This document shows positions 27,901 to 42,900 of a DNA stretch of 64,000 bases, in pieces. The stretch comes from Akkermansiaceae bacterium. GTDB lineage: Bacteria; Verrucomicrobiota; Verrucomicrobiia; Verrucomicrobiales; DEV007. Under the pieces are notes generated by a model. It was given only the letters and a program-made list of their open reading frames with translations, did no database searches and had not been told where the DNA came from. The DNA lies in NCBI GenBank assembly GCA_024233005.1, contig JACKQE010000010.1, forward strand, positions 62,001 through 126,000, written 5' to 3'. The stretch's first letter is position 1; each line of letters begins with the position of its first letter. The translations under genes and the position numbers were made by a program.

Positions 27901-30900
27901 ACCTCCGAATGGAACGACATTCGGAGTTACGCCCAGTTGGGCCACGGAGGATACAATGCTTCCGCCGGAGAATTGGGCCGGACCGGCGAGATCATCACGG
28001 TGGTGGCGGGACGCGATGTCATCGCCCAAGGAGGACTCGGCACCGGCAATTATGTCCTGATCGGTCATGGGGGTTCTTTCTCGGACCGCAACGCCGCCAA
28101 CCTCGATTCTCCGGTTGGTGTGGACGTTGTCCGGGGGGAGATCCAGCTTTCCGCTGGCCGCGATGTCAAAGTTCTGGCGGGCGACTACCCGGACGACCCG
28201 GCTCTGGGGCAGGGCATCAAAAGTTCCTATACTTGGACAGGAGCGGAGGCTACGCGGAGTCTGGACTGGGCCGCCAATCTTGGTTCTGGCGCCGACTTCA
28301 CACTTCAATTCAGCCGCATCGTCCCCGATTCCATTCGCTTGGAGATCCGTCTCGATGACGGGTTGCTCGTCGGTGAATTGGTCCAAGTCGGCAACGATAT
28401 CAAAGTGAATGGAGCATTTTCCGTGGATGTGAACGGGGACGGGAACGCCGAGAATTTCGCCGACGGCGAGGTGGTGGGCAGTTACAATCCATCCAGCAGG
28501 GTGGTTACTTTCACCCGCGATGTGAATCCGGGCGACGATGCCGGCGCTCCCAACATCCGCCTGTTCTTCGAACACGCGGATGTCAACCGGGCGTTTGCCC
28601 AGATCGGCCATGGGGGCAATGATTCGGACTACCTTAACGGGGATGCCACGAGTCCTTTCGCGGATGACAAGATCGTGGTCAACGCCGTGGGTTCGGTGGT
28701 TCTCGCCGGTGGTGCGGGCTCCGGCAACTACTCCATGATCGGGCATGGAGGGCAAAACACTGCCGGTGTCAAGAACGGCGAGATCGTAATCACCAGTGGT
28801 GGCGACACCATGCTCAGCGGTGGCACCGGGAATGACAGTTTCGTCATGATCGGCCATGGCGGGAGAGATTCTTCGGGGTCGAATAGCGGCGATATCAAGG
28901 TCACCAGCGGTGGAAAAGTCAAAGTAAACGGGGGGCAGGGCGTCCAGTCAGCGGGTCGAGATGAGCAGTTCGCCATGATCGGCCACGGTGGACAGGGCTC
29001 TCGCGGCGACCATTTTGGCAGCATCACCGTGAACGCCGTGGGAGACATCGATTTCGCTGCGGGCACGACCGTCCGCAGCTCTGCCTACCTCGGGCACGGG
29101 GGATGGGATGCTGACAATCCCAACGATGAGAACCCGTCCGGCATCGGGAATACGGGTGGCATTTTCGCGAAAACCACGACCGGGGATATTCGCTTCTCGG
29201 CGGGACAAGTTGTGGGAGTGAGCGAATCTTGGACACAGCTCGGCCATGGCGGACGCTCCAATGAAGGCAACCACTCGGGCGCCATCACCGTCGAAGCGAC
29301 GGTGGGCAAAATCAACTTCGAGGCGGGAACGGGGAACAACAACTATGCCCAATTGGGCCACGGGGGACGCTATGCCCGGGGAAACCACTACGGCGACATC
29401 AGCGTGACCGCCGGAGGTAACATCGAATTCCGCGGCGGACAGAGCACGACCGGTTCGGTCATGTATGCCCAGTTGGGCCATGGCGGAGACGATGCCCAGG
29501 CCCGCACTGTCGTGGGGAACCACGGTGACATCTCAGTCGTCAGCGGGGGCGACATCATTTTCCAGTCCGGCAACCGGGATCGGGCTTGGACTCAATTGGG
29601 TCACGGAGGGATCAGCGTGTCCGGCACCCATCACGGCAAGATCGACGTGGATGCGGCGGGGATGATCGCCTTCGGTTCCGGAGAAGGCGCGGGGAATTGG
29701 AAATACTCGCAGCTCGGCCATGGTGGCGGCAATGCCTCGGGAGGCGACCATTATGGAGACATCTGTGTGGTCGCGGGCGAGACCATCCTGCTGGATTCCT
29801 CGGTCTCCACCGGGAGCCGTGGCTACACCATGATCGGTCATGGTGGGTATGGTGCGTCGGGCAATCAGTACGGAGAGATCAACGTCCTGTCTGGCCTCTC
29901 TGGGGCCAACGGCGGTATCAGTCTGTTGGGCGGAGTCAGCACCGAGGCCAACGACAAGTTCACCCAGATCGGACATGGCGGGGGCACCTCCAGCGGCAAC
30001 AAGACCGGCGACATCGCAGTGACGGTGCTGCACGGCGATCTGACGCTGACAGGTGGCACCGCGCAATACTCCGGTGCTTTGATCGGGCATGGAGATTCCA
30101 CGATCGGCACCAACGGCACGCGGACGGGCGCAATGGACATCTATGTGGACGGCAGCACCGTGGTCACCGATGGCGCCCCCGGCAACAGCCACGCCTATCT
30201 CTGGCATCAGACCACCTCCGGCATCGGCTCCGTTTCCGGCGATCACTTCTCTCTGGTGACCCGCGATCTGACTTTGCCCGCGAGCCAGTTGACGCATTTG
30301 ACGAATTTCAACACTTCCAGCTACCTCAGCAAGATGATTACCAACGGGTTGAACCTTGTCATCGGAGACTCGGACGGCAGTGGGGGGATTGATATCAATT
30401 TTACGGCGACTGACTTGGCCTACAACACGGCCGCCGATACCAACATCATCACCTCTGGCAACGTCCATCTGGCCCGGAATATCCAGACCACTGGGGGTGG
30501 TAATGTCAATCTGATCGCCGGATGGGACGGGACCGCAGGGTTTCCAACGATGGATGTCTCGGTGTCCTGCGATCCGGTCATTGGTATCTTTGATTTTGCC
30601 GCGGCTGTCGCGGGGGATGCGGTCGGCGCTGCGGGCAGCGAACTTGTGACCATCGGCGACGGCACCCAGACTTCCGGCATCGCCGTCGGCTCGGCGACCG
30701 GTCTGACCGGGGTGGCGGGTTATTCCGTGGTGCTCAACGGCAGCAACTCCACGGCAGGTGGTTTCGCCCAGATCGGTTACCGTCCCACAGTGGCTGCGGA
30801 ACCGGTCTCCGGGAGTTTGCATGTCGTCTCGGCGGACGGCTCGGTGGTTCTCAATTCCGGTTCGTCGACCAATGCCCCGGCCCAGATCGGCCATGGCGGC

Positions 30901-33900
30901 ACGGGCACTGCGGCCACGAATCTCACCGGCGACATCTGCGTCCATGCCGGCACCACGGTGACGCTCGATGCGGACAACGGCGGCGGCAACGGTTCCTTTT
31001 CCCAGATCGGGCACGGTGGGGTCGGTGTGGCCGGAAATCACAGTGGTGAGATTACTGTGGTTTCAGGCGTCAATGGCACCGGCGGTGTCACCCTCACTGG
31101 CGGCGCTCTGGGAACGAACCGCTACGCGCAGATCGGGCATGGTGGGGTCAATGCCACCGGCAATCTGGGAGGAGAAATTTTCGTGGTGGCCAACACAGGG
31201 GGGGCTCTCACGCTGACCGGTGGCGCCGGCACCAATGCCTATGCGATGGTGGGGCATGGCGATGGAGCTGGCACGGCGGGCGGAACCCGGCAGGGCGGCA
31301 TCCATTATTTCGCCGGTGGCGACGCCACCATCAGTGACGGTGCCGGAACCGGCAGCCAAGCCTACCTGCTGCACCACACCAGCAACACGGGCGGCTTGGC
31401 CGGGGCGGGGAACTATCTCGGCGGCAACGGCTTTCAGTATGCCGTCAACGGCACCACGACCGCGCCAAACACGGCATTTGAAGGCATCAGCCCCGTGCTT
31501 GTCAGCGGGATCGGTCTCGGCGACGTCAGCGTGGCCATCAATGGCAACGTGGATCTCACAATTGAGGGACCTTCCGTTCAGACGAACAACAGCTATGACT
31601 TCACGATTCTCACCGGTGGCGACCTCCGGATGAACCTGGGGTACCAGAATCTTGGCAACGGTGATGTGACCTTGGTTGCGGGTTGGAGCGGTGGCGGTCC
31701 CTTGCTGGGAACGGTCGATCTGTCGGTGGTCTGCGATCCAGTGATCACTCCGGGCGCCCTCACCGGCGTGCTCTCCGATCTGTGCGCCAATTCGGGAGCC
31801 AACAGCGGCATGCTTTACATTGGCAGTGCGTCCCAGACCCAAGGGGTGGCCGTGGGCTCCCGTCAGGGCACCACTACGGCGGCTGGCTATGGCATGGTCA
31901 TCGAGGCCGGTGACACCACAGCCAACGCTTTCTCGCAGTTCGGCTTCCGCCCCACGGCGGGCGGGCAGGGAGCCCCTGGGACCATCCTGGTTCATCTCAA
32001 GCAGGGAGGGCTCGCCTTAAACAGCGGCGACGCGGCGGGCGCCTACACCCAGATTGGCCACGGCGGACTGGACGCGATCGCGAACGGCCACGGCGCCGAC
32101 ATCACCATCGAGTTTTGCGATGCGGGCGACGTGACTTTCAATGGTGGCGCTGGGGCGGCTTCCTATGCCCAGATCGGGCACATCGGCTATCGAACACTCA
32201 CGGGCAACACCGCCACGGCGACCGGCAACATCACCGTGACCGGGTTCCGCAATTTCGACCTGAATGCCGGTAACGGCACGGCGGCGTATGTCCAGGTGGG
32301 CCACGGGGGATTTGAGGGCGACGCCAACAAGACGGGAAATATCACTCTGACCGGCGCCACTGCCCCGGCGGACCAGGGAGCGGTCACGTTGGATGGCAGC
32401 GCCAGTGGGGCTTCCAGCGACAGCTACGCTCAGATCGGACACGGCGGGCGGAATTCCAGTAACACCAAAACCGGCAATATCGCCCTATCAAACGTGACCG
32501 ACATCGATCTCACGGGGGGGAGCGGGACCCGCTCCTATGCCCAAATCGGCCATGGCGGGAGCAATTCCCAAAATGCCGCCGTGGGCACGGTGAATGTGTC
32601 AGGATCCGGCGATTTGACGGTCAAGGGTGGCACCGGGTCGGAGGCCGCGGCCCATTTGGGCCATGGGGGACAAAGCGTCGCACTTTCAGTGGTCAATCAG
32701 AAAGTCACCGTCGACATGGGCGGGGCGGTGTCGGTGGTTGGAGGTGCCGGGACAGGGACCTACGCCGAGATCGGGCACGGCGGACGAAACTCCTCTGGTT
32801 CGCGCACTGGCGACGTGGAAGTGACCGCAGGCACGGATATATTGCTGCAAGGGGGAGTGGGCGCGGATGCCTCCGCCGCCATCGGCCATGCCACGGCAAA
32901 CGCCAGTCCGACCCTGGTGAACGGCTCAATTTCTGTTGTCGCCGGAGGAAAGCTGGAAATGTTCGGTGCCGGAAGTGGTGGTGGCGGTGGCTTCGCCATG
33001 ATTGGGCACGGAGGGATTTCCTCCAACGGAGCGAAAGGAGACGCGGACGACGTGATCCACGTCGAAGCGACAGGTGACATCACCCTGCAAGGAGGCGTGG
33101 GAGGCAACACCTTTGTCCAGATCGGTAACGGAGGCCTCAACACCACCGGAAATTACCTTGCCAAACGCATCGAGGTGGTGAGCCAAAGTGGCGACCTGAC
33201 CATGATCGGAGGATCGAACGCGGGCGACGACGACGCCTACGTTCAGATCGGTCACGGGTCGGGACAAAACACCTCCACGGCCGACTCGGAAATCCTGGTC
33301 GATGTGCGAAATGGCACGGTTACGGTGACGGCGGGAGCGGGCAACGCCGGAGGAACGCCGACGGCAAATTTTGCCCAGATCGGTCACGGCGGGCATGAGA
33401 ACCAAGGGGCTCAAGCAGGACAAATCGTCGTGCTCGCGGATGCCATCACCTTGAATGGGGGCACCCGCGACGAATCCTACGCTCAGATTGGACACGGGGG
33501 GTTTGAGGATGACACCAATCCCGATGGAGCCTTGAGCGGCGACATTCTCATCAATTTCGACCCCACCACGGGGACGATAGTTGGAGGCGGAGGCGACATC
33601 GTGTTGACGGCTACTGCGGGATCGAGCCGTTACGCCCAGATCGGTCACGGGGGAGCCAACCGCATCGCCGACATCTCCGGTGACATTGTGGTTGGTCGAG
33701 CCGCCAATCTTACGATGAATTCCGGCACGGGCGGTTCCGGCGCTTACACCCAGATCGGCCACGGTGGCCGGTTGTCGGGCGGCTCGCTGGCGGCGGGCTC
33801 GGACATTTCCATCGATGTGACGGGGGCGATCACTTTGGCCGGTGGTACTGCCACTTCCGCCTATTCCCAGATCGGGCACGGCGGGCAGGACTCGTCGCTG

Positions 33901-36900
33901 CCGGGACTTGATGGCACCATCACGATCAATGCGGCGGCCGGATCCGGCACCGGGACAATCAGTGTGCGGGGCGGCAGCGGTACCGACGCATACGCCCAAA
34001 TAGGCAACGGGGGCAACCGGACGACTGCGGCAGCGGCGACAACGCAGTCCGGCGACATCAAAATCCTCCATGCCTCGGGGGTCAATGTGGTCGCCGGGAC
34101 TGGAGCGGACGCCCGGGCCCAGATCGGTCACGGAGGCGACGAAAACTACGGCGATTCTTCTGGAAGCATTTTGGTGAATGCTCTCGGTGGCGCCGTGGTG
34201 GTTTCCGGCGGCGGCAACACCGATGCGTATGCCCAGATTGGACATGGGGGCCATGCGGGGGTGGGTAACCATGGCGTCACGACGGACGTGATCCAAGTGA
34301 TTGCCGACTCGCTGGACTTCAACGGCGGGACTGGGAGCGACTCTTATGCGATGCTTGGCAATGGCGGGCGCAACGCCAACGGCTCGATGGCGGGCGCGAT
34401 TAACGTGAACTATGACTCGGTCGGCGGGACCGTGTCGGGCGGCACTGGCACGATCACTTTGGATGGCGGCACGGGCGCCAATTCGAACGCGCAGATCGGG
34501 CACGGCGGCTCGGGAAGGAGCGGAAATCTTGACGGCGGGATCCGGATTGGACGGGCCTCCGATTTGATCCTGACGGCTTCCTCCGGAGGGGAGGCCTACG
34601 CGCAGGTGGGACATGGCGGATCCGCAACGTCGAGTGGCACCGTGACCCATGCGGATATTACGATTGATGTGACGGGTGGGATCGACCTCAACGCCGGGAC
34701 CAACACCTGGAACTACGCGCAAATTGGTCACGGCGGGGCAAACACAAACGCTTTGATCGTCGAGGCCGCCCATATCCTGATCAACGATGCCGCTTGGGCG
34801 GGAACGGGGGACCTCACGCTGGACGGGAACGGCAGCAACGCATATGCGCAGATCGGTCATGGCGGCTCTCGGAGCGACGCCACACCGGACTTTGGGAACA
34901 AGTCGGGCGATGTCACGGTTTCACGGTCGGCCAACATCACAATGACTGGCGGGAGCGGAGGAGACGCCTACGCCATCATCGGTCACGGCGGCGAGGGCGG
35001 CACGGGAACGGGCGCGACGGGGATCTTTGGCGGGGACATTGCCGTGACGACGGTCGGCGCTCTCACGATGACAGGGGCGAGTGGCGATTCGTTCACCCAG
35101 ATCGGTCACGGAGGCGAGACCAGCCGGGAAGACATTTCGGGCTCGATCACCGTCACGGTTGGGACGAATCTCGACATGAACGGGGGAATTGCTTCCGAAG
35201 CCTATGCGCAGATCGGTCATGGCGGCTCGTTTTTCATCGGCAAGATCAGCGATGCCGCAGTTGGCGTTTTCGTGACCGGGAGCATCTCCCTGGATGGTGG
35301 CGCTAGCACGAACACCAATGCCCAGATCGGTCACGGCGGGGTCTCCTCAGTGGGAGACATCAGTCGCTCGGCGGTGGAGGTCTCCGCGGGAGGGGCGTTG
35401 ACGCTTTACGGGGCCGCTGGCGGCAATGCCTACGCGCAGGTCGGCCACGGCGGAAGCGGCTATCTGGGCACCATCGCCGATTCCACCATCACACTGGACG
35501 CGGTCGGAACCATCGATCTGACCGCCGGCAAGGACCAGGCCTACTCCCAGATCGGTCACGGTGGTTTCAACACGATGACCGTCAACGTCAGCGGTTCGGA
35601 TATTCTGGTCAACACCAAGGCGGGCAGTGGCATGGGGGATATGATGCTCGTCGGCATGGAGACGAATGCCTATGCCCAAATCGGTCACGGGGGATCGCGG
35701 AGCGACGGGAATGCCAACTTCGGTCAACTGTCGGGTGGCATTACCATCGGCCAGGCCGCCAACCTGAGCCTGACCGCGGGGATCGAAACCGACGGCTATG
35801 CGCAGATCGGCCATGGTGGCGAAGGGGGTAACGGAACCGGAGTGACCGGCGGCTATGTCGGGGATATTCATGTGACAATCACCGGCGCAGTGTCCCTTCA
35901 AGGTGGAAGTTCGCTGGACACCTACGTGCAGATTGGCCACGGCGGCGACAACAGCCAGGCAACAGCGAGCGGCAGCATCTCGGTGAATGCGGGCGGGGTG
36001 GTGACGATGAATGCCGGCAGTGGTGAAGACTCCTATGCTCAAGTCGGGCAGGGGGGGCATGGGAACGCACGGGCACTGGGATTGGCGGGCGATGTGATCG
36101 AGGTATTCGGAGCGGCTTTGGATCTCAACGGAGGGAGTGGGAATCGGACGTATGTCCAGATCGGTAATGGCGGCGCCAATGCCACTGGTGGTTCCACAGT
36201 CACGGAGATCCATGTCAACGCCTCCACCGGAGCTATTTCCCTGGACAGCGGGACGGGAACGGGAACTTACGCCTTGATCGGCGGCGGCGGTACCGGAGCC
36301 ACTGGAGACCAGGTGGGCGACATTTGCGTTCATGCGGCCACTCTCATCTCCTTGAACGCCGCCACTGGCGTTACCGACGGAGCCTTCTCCCAGATCGGGC
36401 ACGGCGGAGTGGGCGCGGCCGGCAACCACCAAGGCGACATTACGGTGGTCTCGGGTGTCACCGGCACCGGCGCCATCAGCTTGACGGGGGGCGCGGTTGG
36501 AACCAATCGGTATGCCCAGATCGGCCACGGCGGGGTGAATGCCTCGGGAAATCTTGCGGGTGACATCTACCTGATCTCCAACAACGGCGGCGATCTCGAT
36601 CTGATCGGTGGAGCGGGCACGAATGCCTACACCCTGATCGGGCACGGCGATGGCGCGGGCACTACGACCGGCACTCGCCAAGGAGGGATGCATTATTTCG
36701 TGGGGGGTGACGCCACGGTCACCGATGGCGCGGGCACCGGTAGTGGCGGCTACCTCATCCATCGCACGGCCAATGCGGGTGGTCTTGCTGGCGCGGGGAA
36801 CTATCTTGGCGGCGATGGCTTCCAGTATGTCGTCAACGGTGCCACCACAGCTCCAGCGGCAGCGTTTGAGGGCATCGGCACCATGATCGCAAGCAACGCG

Positions 36901-39900
36901 GGGGCAGGCCCGGTGACGGTGGCGATCTCGGGCGACGTGGACATCGTCGTCGATGGTCCCTCGGTTTCGGTGACCGGTGCCAACGATTTCACCATCGCCA
37001 CGGGGGGCGATTTGACGATGTTGATGGGCTACCAAAACCTTGGCGCCGGCAACGTCACTCTCATCGCGGGGTGGGATGGCAGCGGCGCCACGGCAGGCAC
37101 GGTGGACCTTTCAGTGGTCTGCGATCCGGTCATCACGGTGGGCAGCTTCGCGACCGCTCTGGCGAATTGTGCTGCCATCGGCAACAACAATGGCACCATC
37201 ACGCTGGGCAGTGTCGCGCAGGCCCAAGGCATTGCGATTGGCTCGCGGCTGGGGCAAAACAGCCTCGCCGCAGCAGGCTTGGTCATGTTGGGCAGTGACA
37301 GCACTGCCGACGGCTTCACTCAGTTTGGCTACCGCCCCACGGCGGGGAGCCAGGGGGGCACGGGGGACATTTACGTGCATTTAAAATCCGGCGGTCTTCA
37401 GGCCGACGCGGGCGACGCCAACGGCGCCTATGTCCAGATCGGCCATGGCGGCAAGGATGCCGCCGCCAACACCCATAACGCCGTGATTGAGATCGAGTTT
37501 TGCGAGGCGGGCGACGTTGTCTTTAACGGAGGCACTGGGCTGGCGTCCTATGCGCAGATCGGCCACATGGGCTACCGGAGCGCCACTGGCAACACCGCGA
37601 CCGCCAGTGGGGACATTACTGTGACCGGTTTCCGCAATTTTGACCTGAATGCGGGCAGAGGTTCCGGGGCTTATGTCCAAGTGGGCCACGGCGGGGTCGA
37701 AGGCGACGCCAACAAGTCGGGCAACGTCACGCTGACGGGAGCGACGGCGGCGGCTGACCAGGGGGCGCTCACTTTGGACGGCAGCGCCAATGGTGGCGCC
37801 AGCGATTCCTACGCGCAGATCGGTCACGGGGGACGCAACGCCGGGGACACCAAGACTGGGAATATCTCTGTTTCCAACGTGACCGACATCGGTATTGCGG
37901 GCGGGACCGGCACCCGGTCCTACGCTCAGATTGGGCACGGGGGCAGCAATTCGCAGAACGGAGCGGTGGGAACGATTTCAGTGGAGGGGTCGGGCGCCTT
38001 GACGGTGCGGGCCGGCACGGGGAGCGAGGCCTCGGCCCAGCTTGGCCACGGGGGGCAGAGCGTTTCCCTGTCGGTTGCCAACCAATCCATCATGGCGACG
38101 ATGGGAGGAGCGGTGTCGGTCATAGGGGGCACCGGATCCTCCGCCTACGCCGAGATCGGGCACGGTGGACGGAATTCAGTCGGATCCCGGACCGGAGACA
38201 TTTCGGTCACCGCTGGTGATGACGTGTTGGTGCAGGGCGGCATCGGAAATGAGTCCTTCGCGTCCGTCGGTCATACTTCGGTGAACGCCAGTCCGACCGT
38301 GGTCAACGGCTCGGTTTCCGTGATTGCCGGCGGCAAGATCGACCTCCTTGGCGCCAATGGCGGTTCGTCGGGTTTCGTCATGATCGGGCACGGCGGAGTC
38401 ACCTCCAACGGCGACAAGGGGGATGCGGATGATGTGATTTTGGTGCAGGCGGCCGCCGATATCAGGATGCAGGGGGGAACCGGGGGGAACGCCTTTGTTC
38501 AAATCGGCAACGGCGGGCTGAATTCCACAGGCAATTTCCGGTCGAACCGGATCGAGGTGGTGAGCACCGGCGGAAATTTGAACCTGATCGGTGGATCGAA
38601 CGCCTCCGTGGACGACAGTTATGTTCAGATCGGCCACGGCACATCGCAGACTACTTCCAGCGCCACTTCGGATATTCGAGTGGATATCCGACACGGCGCC
38701 ATCACCATGACTTCCGGTGCGGGTATCACCGATACGGGCGGCAGTGACACGCCGAATTTCACGCAGATTGGGAACGGTGGACACCAGAATCAAGGATCCC
38801 AGTCCGGTCAGATCGTGGTGTTGGCGAATGCGCTTAGCCTGACAGCGGGGATCCGCGACGAAACGTATTCCCAGATCGGCCACGGAGGTTTCGAGGATGA
38901 CACCAATCCAGACGGTGCCTTGGGCGGAGACATCTTCATCAACTTCGATCCGACGACCGGGACCGTGGTTGGCGGGGGCGGGGACATTATCCTTCTGGGG
39001 GGAAATGGAACGGATCGCTACGCGCAGATCGGCCATGGAGGGACGAATCGTAATTCCGTCATGGACGGAAACATCGTGATCGGTAAGGCCAACAATCTCG
39101 TAATGACTTCCGGCACGGCGGGCACGGGAGCCTACACTCAAGTGGGCCATGGCGGCCGCAGCGGGAATGGCACACTGGCGGCGGGATTGGACATCTCGAT
39201 CGATGTGGTGGGAGCCATCACGCTGGGAGCCGGTGCGGGAACGTCGGCCTATTCCCAGATCGGTCACGGTGGGCAGGATACCTCACTACCATCGCTCGAC
39301 GGCGCCATTACGCTGAACGCGGCGGCTGGCTCAGGCACCGGAGCGGTCTCACTTCGGGGGGGCTCAGCTACCGACTCTTACGCGCAAATCGGGCACGGAG
39401 GCAACCGGACCACGGCAGGACTGGCGACGGCCCAGACCGGTGATGTCTCGATCGTCAAGGCGACCGGGGTGGTGTTGGCGGGTGGCAGCGGCGCGGACTC
39501 CCGGGCCCAAATTGGCCATGGGGGAGACGAGAATGCGGGAGATGCGTCGGGCACCATTCTGGTCAATGCTGGGACGGGCACGTTGGAAATCTCCGGTGGC
39601 GGAGGCGGCGATGCCTTTGCCCAGATCGGCCACGGGGGGCATTCCTCCAATGGCAATCAGGGACTCGACACCGACGAGATTCGGGTGGTTGCCAATGCTT
39701 TGGACTTCAACGGAGGAACGGGTTCCGGCAGCTACGCCCAGTTGGGCAATGGAGGTCATTTGACCGACGGGAATTTCCTCGGCTCCATCTTCGTCAACTA
39801 CGACCCGCTGGCGGGTTCCGCCGTCGGGGGCGGGGGCGACCTGACGATGAATGGCGGCACGAACTCGAACACCTATGCCCAGATCGGACATGGAGGGGCC

Positions 39901-42900
39901 AATGACAACAGCGGAGCGAACACCAAGTCCGGCGATCTCATCATCGGCCAGGTGGCTTCGGCGACCCTGACCGGCGGCAGCAACGCCGACGCGTTCACCC
40001 AGATCGGCCACGGCGGTGACGAGAACGATGGCGATGCGTCTGGAAATATCAAACTGGTGAGCGCCGGACGGATCCAGCTCAATGGAGGCAGCAATGGCGG
40101 CACGGGAGCGGACTCCTATGCGCTGGTAGGCCACGGGGGGCACGATGCCACCGGAAATCTCGGCCTCGCGGGAGAGTCCATTGTGGTGATCGGCACCGGG
40201 ATCGATCTGAACGCAGGGAGCGGCAATCGGACCTTTGCCCAGATTGGCAGCGGAGGTCTTGCTGCTACTCTGACCGGCTTGGACTCTGATGGAATCATTT
40301 TCGGAGACGTCTACGTGAACTTCAATCCCCTCACCGGCATGGCTGCAGGAGGGGGCGCGGTCTCTCTCAACGGGGGCACGACCGACTCCTATGCCCAAAT
40401 CGGGATCGGGGGCTCTTCCTACGATGGCGCCAAAACCGGAAATACGGTGGTCAACGGCGATTCCGTGGAAGTCATCGCCGGCGCTGGCGGGGGGGCCTAC
40501 GCTTTGATCGGGGCAGGTTCGGGGATCCTGGGCAGCACGCTCGACTTCGGCTCGGGCAACCTCACGACCTCGACGACAGTCAATGCCACGGCAGGTGGCG
40601 TGACGGTGAGCGCGGCCGGAGGCGGGGCGCAATCGTTCGCGCAGATCGGCGGCGGCGGCCTCCTCGCGGATGGGCTGCTCACGGGAACGACCGCGATTTC
40701 CACGACCGTGACCGCCACCGGCGACGTGCTTCTGCAGGGTGGGGCCCAGAGCAATACCTACGCCCTCATCGGGTTGGGTGGCTCCGGACTGGACGGGACG
40801 AAGAGCAATGCGGGGGTGAGCCTCACCGCGGCGAATCTCAATCTGTTGGGTGGATCGGGGCCCGCCGGATATGCCCAGGTGGGTTCCGGAGGTGGGTTGA
40901 CGGGGGGGAACAACACTGCGGTGGGGAACGTGACCGGAGACATTGAAATCACCACGACTGGAGGCGTGAGCTTGGTGGCCGGCTCCGGGCTCAATGCGTT
41001 TGCGCATGTTGGCGATGGTGGCGGGGGAGCCGTGGGCAACTTCACCGGCGAAATTTGTGTGCATGCGGGCACGACGGTGACGTTGAACGCGAATACCGGT
41101 GGGACCTCCGATCTGGCGTTTGCCATGATCGGCCATGGAGGCGAGAACGCCGATGGTGCTCACAGCGGCAACGTGACGGTGCTCTCGGGGCTCGTGGGGG
41201 CGGGCGGCATTCTGGTGCGTGGCGGCGACGCGGGCACCGGACGTTTCGCCCAAATCGGCCATGGGGGCCGGAATGCCTCGGGAAATCTGACCGCGAATAT
41301 TTCGGTGGTGTCCCAAGGCGGCGGCGATCTTGACGTCCTTGGTGGCGCCGGGACGGATGCCTACGCCATGGTGGGCTTGGGGGCATTGAATACTTCCGGC
41401 ACACGGACTGGCGGCCTCCAAGTTTATGTGGAGGGGGCCACCACCGTGGCCGATGGCACCGGAACCAACGCCGGGGCCACGCTCTGGCATCAGACGACCT
41501 CCGCCATCACCTCGATCGACACTCCGGTGTACAAGGTCCTATCGCTGGGAGGACTGGACCTCAATTCCTCCCGCTTCAGCTCTCTCAATGGTGTTTTGGA
41601 TCAGACCAACGTCACGCTCGCGACTGGTGCGGGAGCTGACCTAGATCTCCGGGGCTCCAGTCTGGCTTACAACAGCGCGTTCGCCTTCAACGCCATGGCC
41701 GGTGGGAATTTGACCGTCAACCTGAGCGTGCAGAATGCCGGCTCGGGTGGGGTGAACCTCATCGCCGGGTGGGACGGCACCACCGGACGGCCGGTCAATC
41801 TGCTTGATCTCACCGTGGTTTGTGACCCGATCGTCGGTGATCTCGATTTCGCCGCTGTCCTCGCCGATTGTGCGGCTTATGGCAACGCTTCCGGGCTCGT
41901 CACTCTCGGAGAAGTCTCCCAGACTGTGGGCCGGACCCTCGGCAGTCGGAGTGGTGCGACCAATGTGGTCGGCTACGGTGTGAATTTGATTGGTAGTGAC
42001 ACCACCGCCAATGCCCAGACCCAAATCGGTTTCCGGCCCACCGCCGCCAGCCAACCGGCCACAGGCAGCATTGTCGTGGATGCGCGAGCAGGCGGGGTCT
42101 CCCTGACCTCCGGGGCCGCTTCCGGGGCCTACACCCAAATTGGGCATGGCGGGAATGGTTCGACGGACAATGCGCTCAGCGGCTCAATCTCGGTGACTAC
42201 CCTTTGTGAAGCGGGTGCCTTGGTCCTGATTGGGGACGGCGCCGGCAGTTATGCCCAAGTCGGTCATGGCGGAACCGGCTCAGACGGGGTTAAGGGAGGC
42301 GACATTACGATTGATGTGGGATCGGTCGGCTTGGTCGGCGGGTCCACCACCGGCACCTATGCCCAGATCGGCCACGGCGGGGACAACTCCGACGGCGCCA
42401 TCACCAGCAACATCCTGCTGAGCGCCAGCGGCGCGGTGACCCTCGACGGCGGCGCGGGCCAGGACAGCACGGCCCGGATCGGTTCCGGCGGTCGCGACAG
42501 CGACGGCGCCAAGAGCGGGACCACCACGGTGAGCGGGGCCAGCGTGACGCTGACCGGCGGCGCGGGGAGCAACGCCGGCACCCAGATCGGGGCGGGCGGT
42601 TCCCTGGCCGACGGCAACCTCACCGGGACCACGACGGTGACCACGACCACGGGCGATCTGCGGATCCTCGCCGGGACCGGCACCGACTCGGCCAGCCAGG
42701 TCGGGGCGGGCGGCATCCAGGCCAGCGGGACCCACAACAGCGCGACGACCGTCACCGCGGCGGGCAACGTGGTGCTCGACGCGACCAACGGCGGGGCCAG
42801 CGCCTCGGCCCGGATCGGACTGGGCGGCACCGCGGCCGACGGCGCCTTCACCGGACTGGTCGGCGTCACCGCCGGCGGCGACCTCACCCTGACCGGCGGC

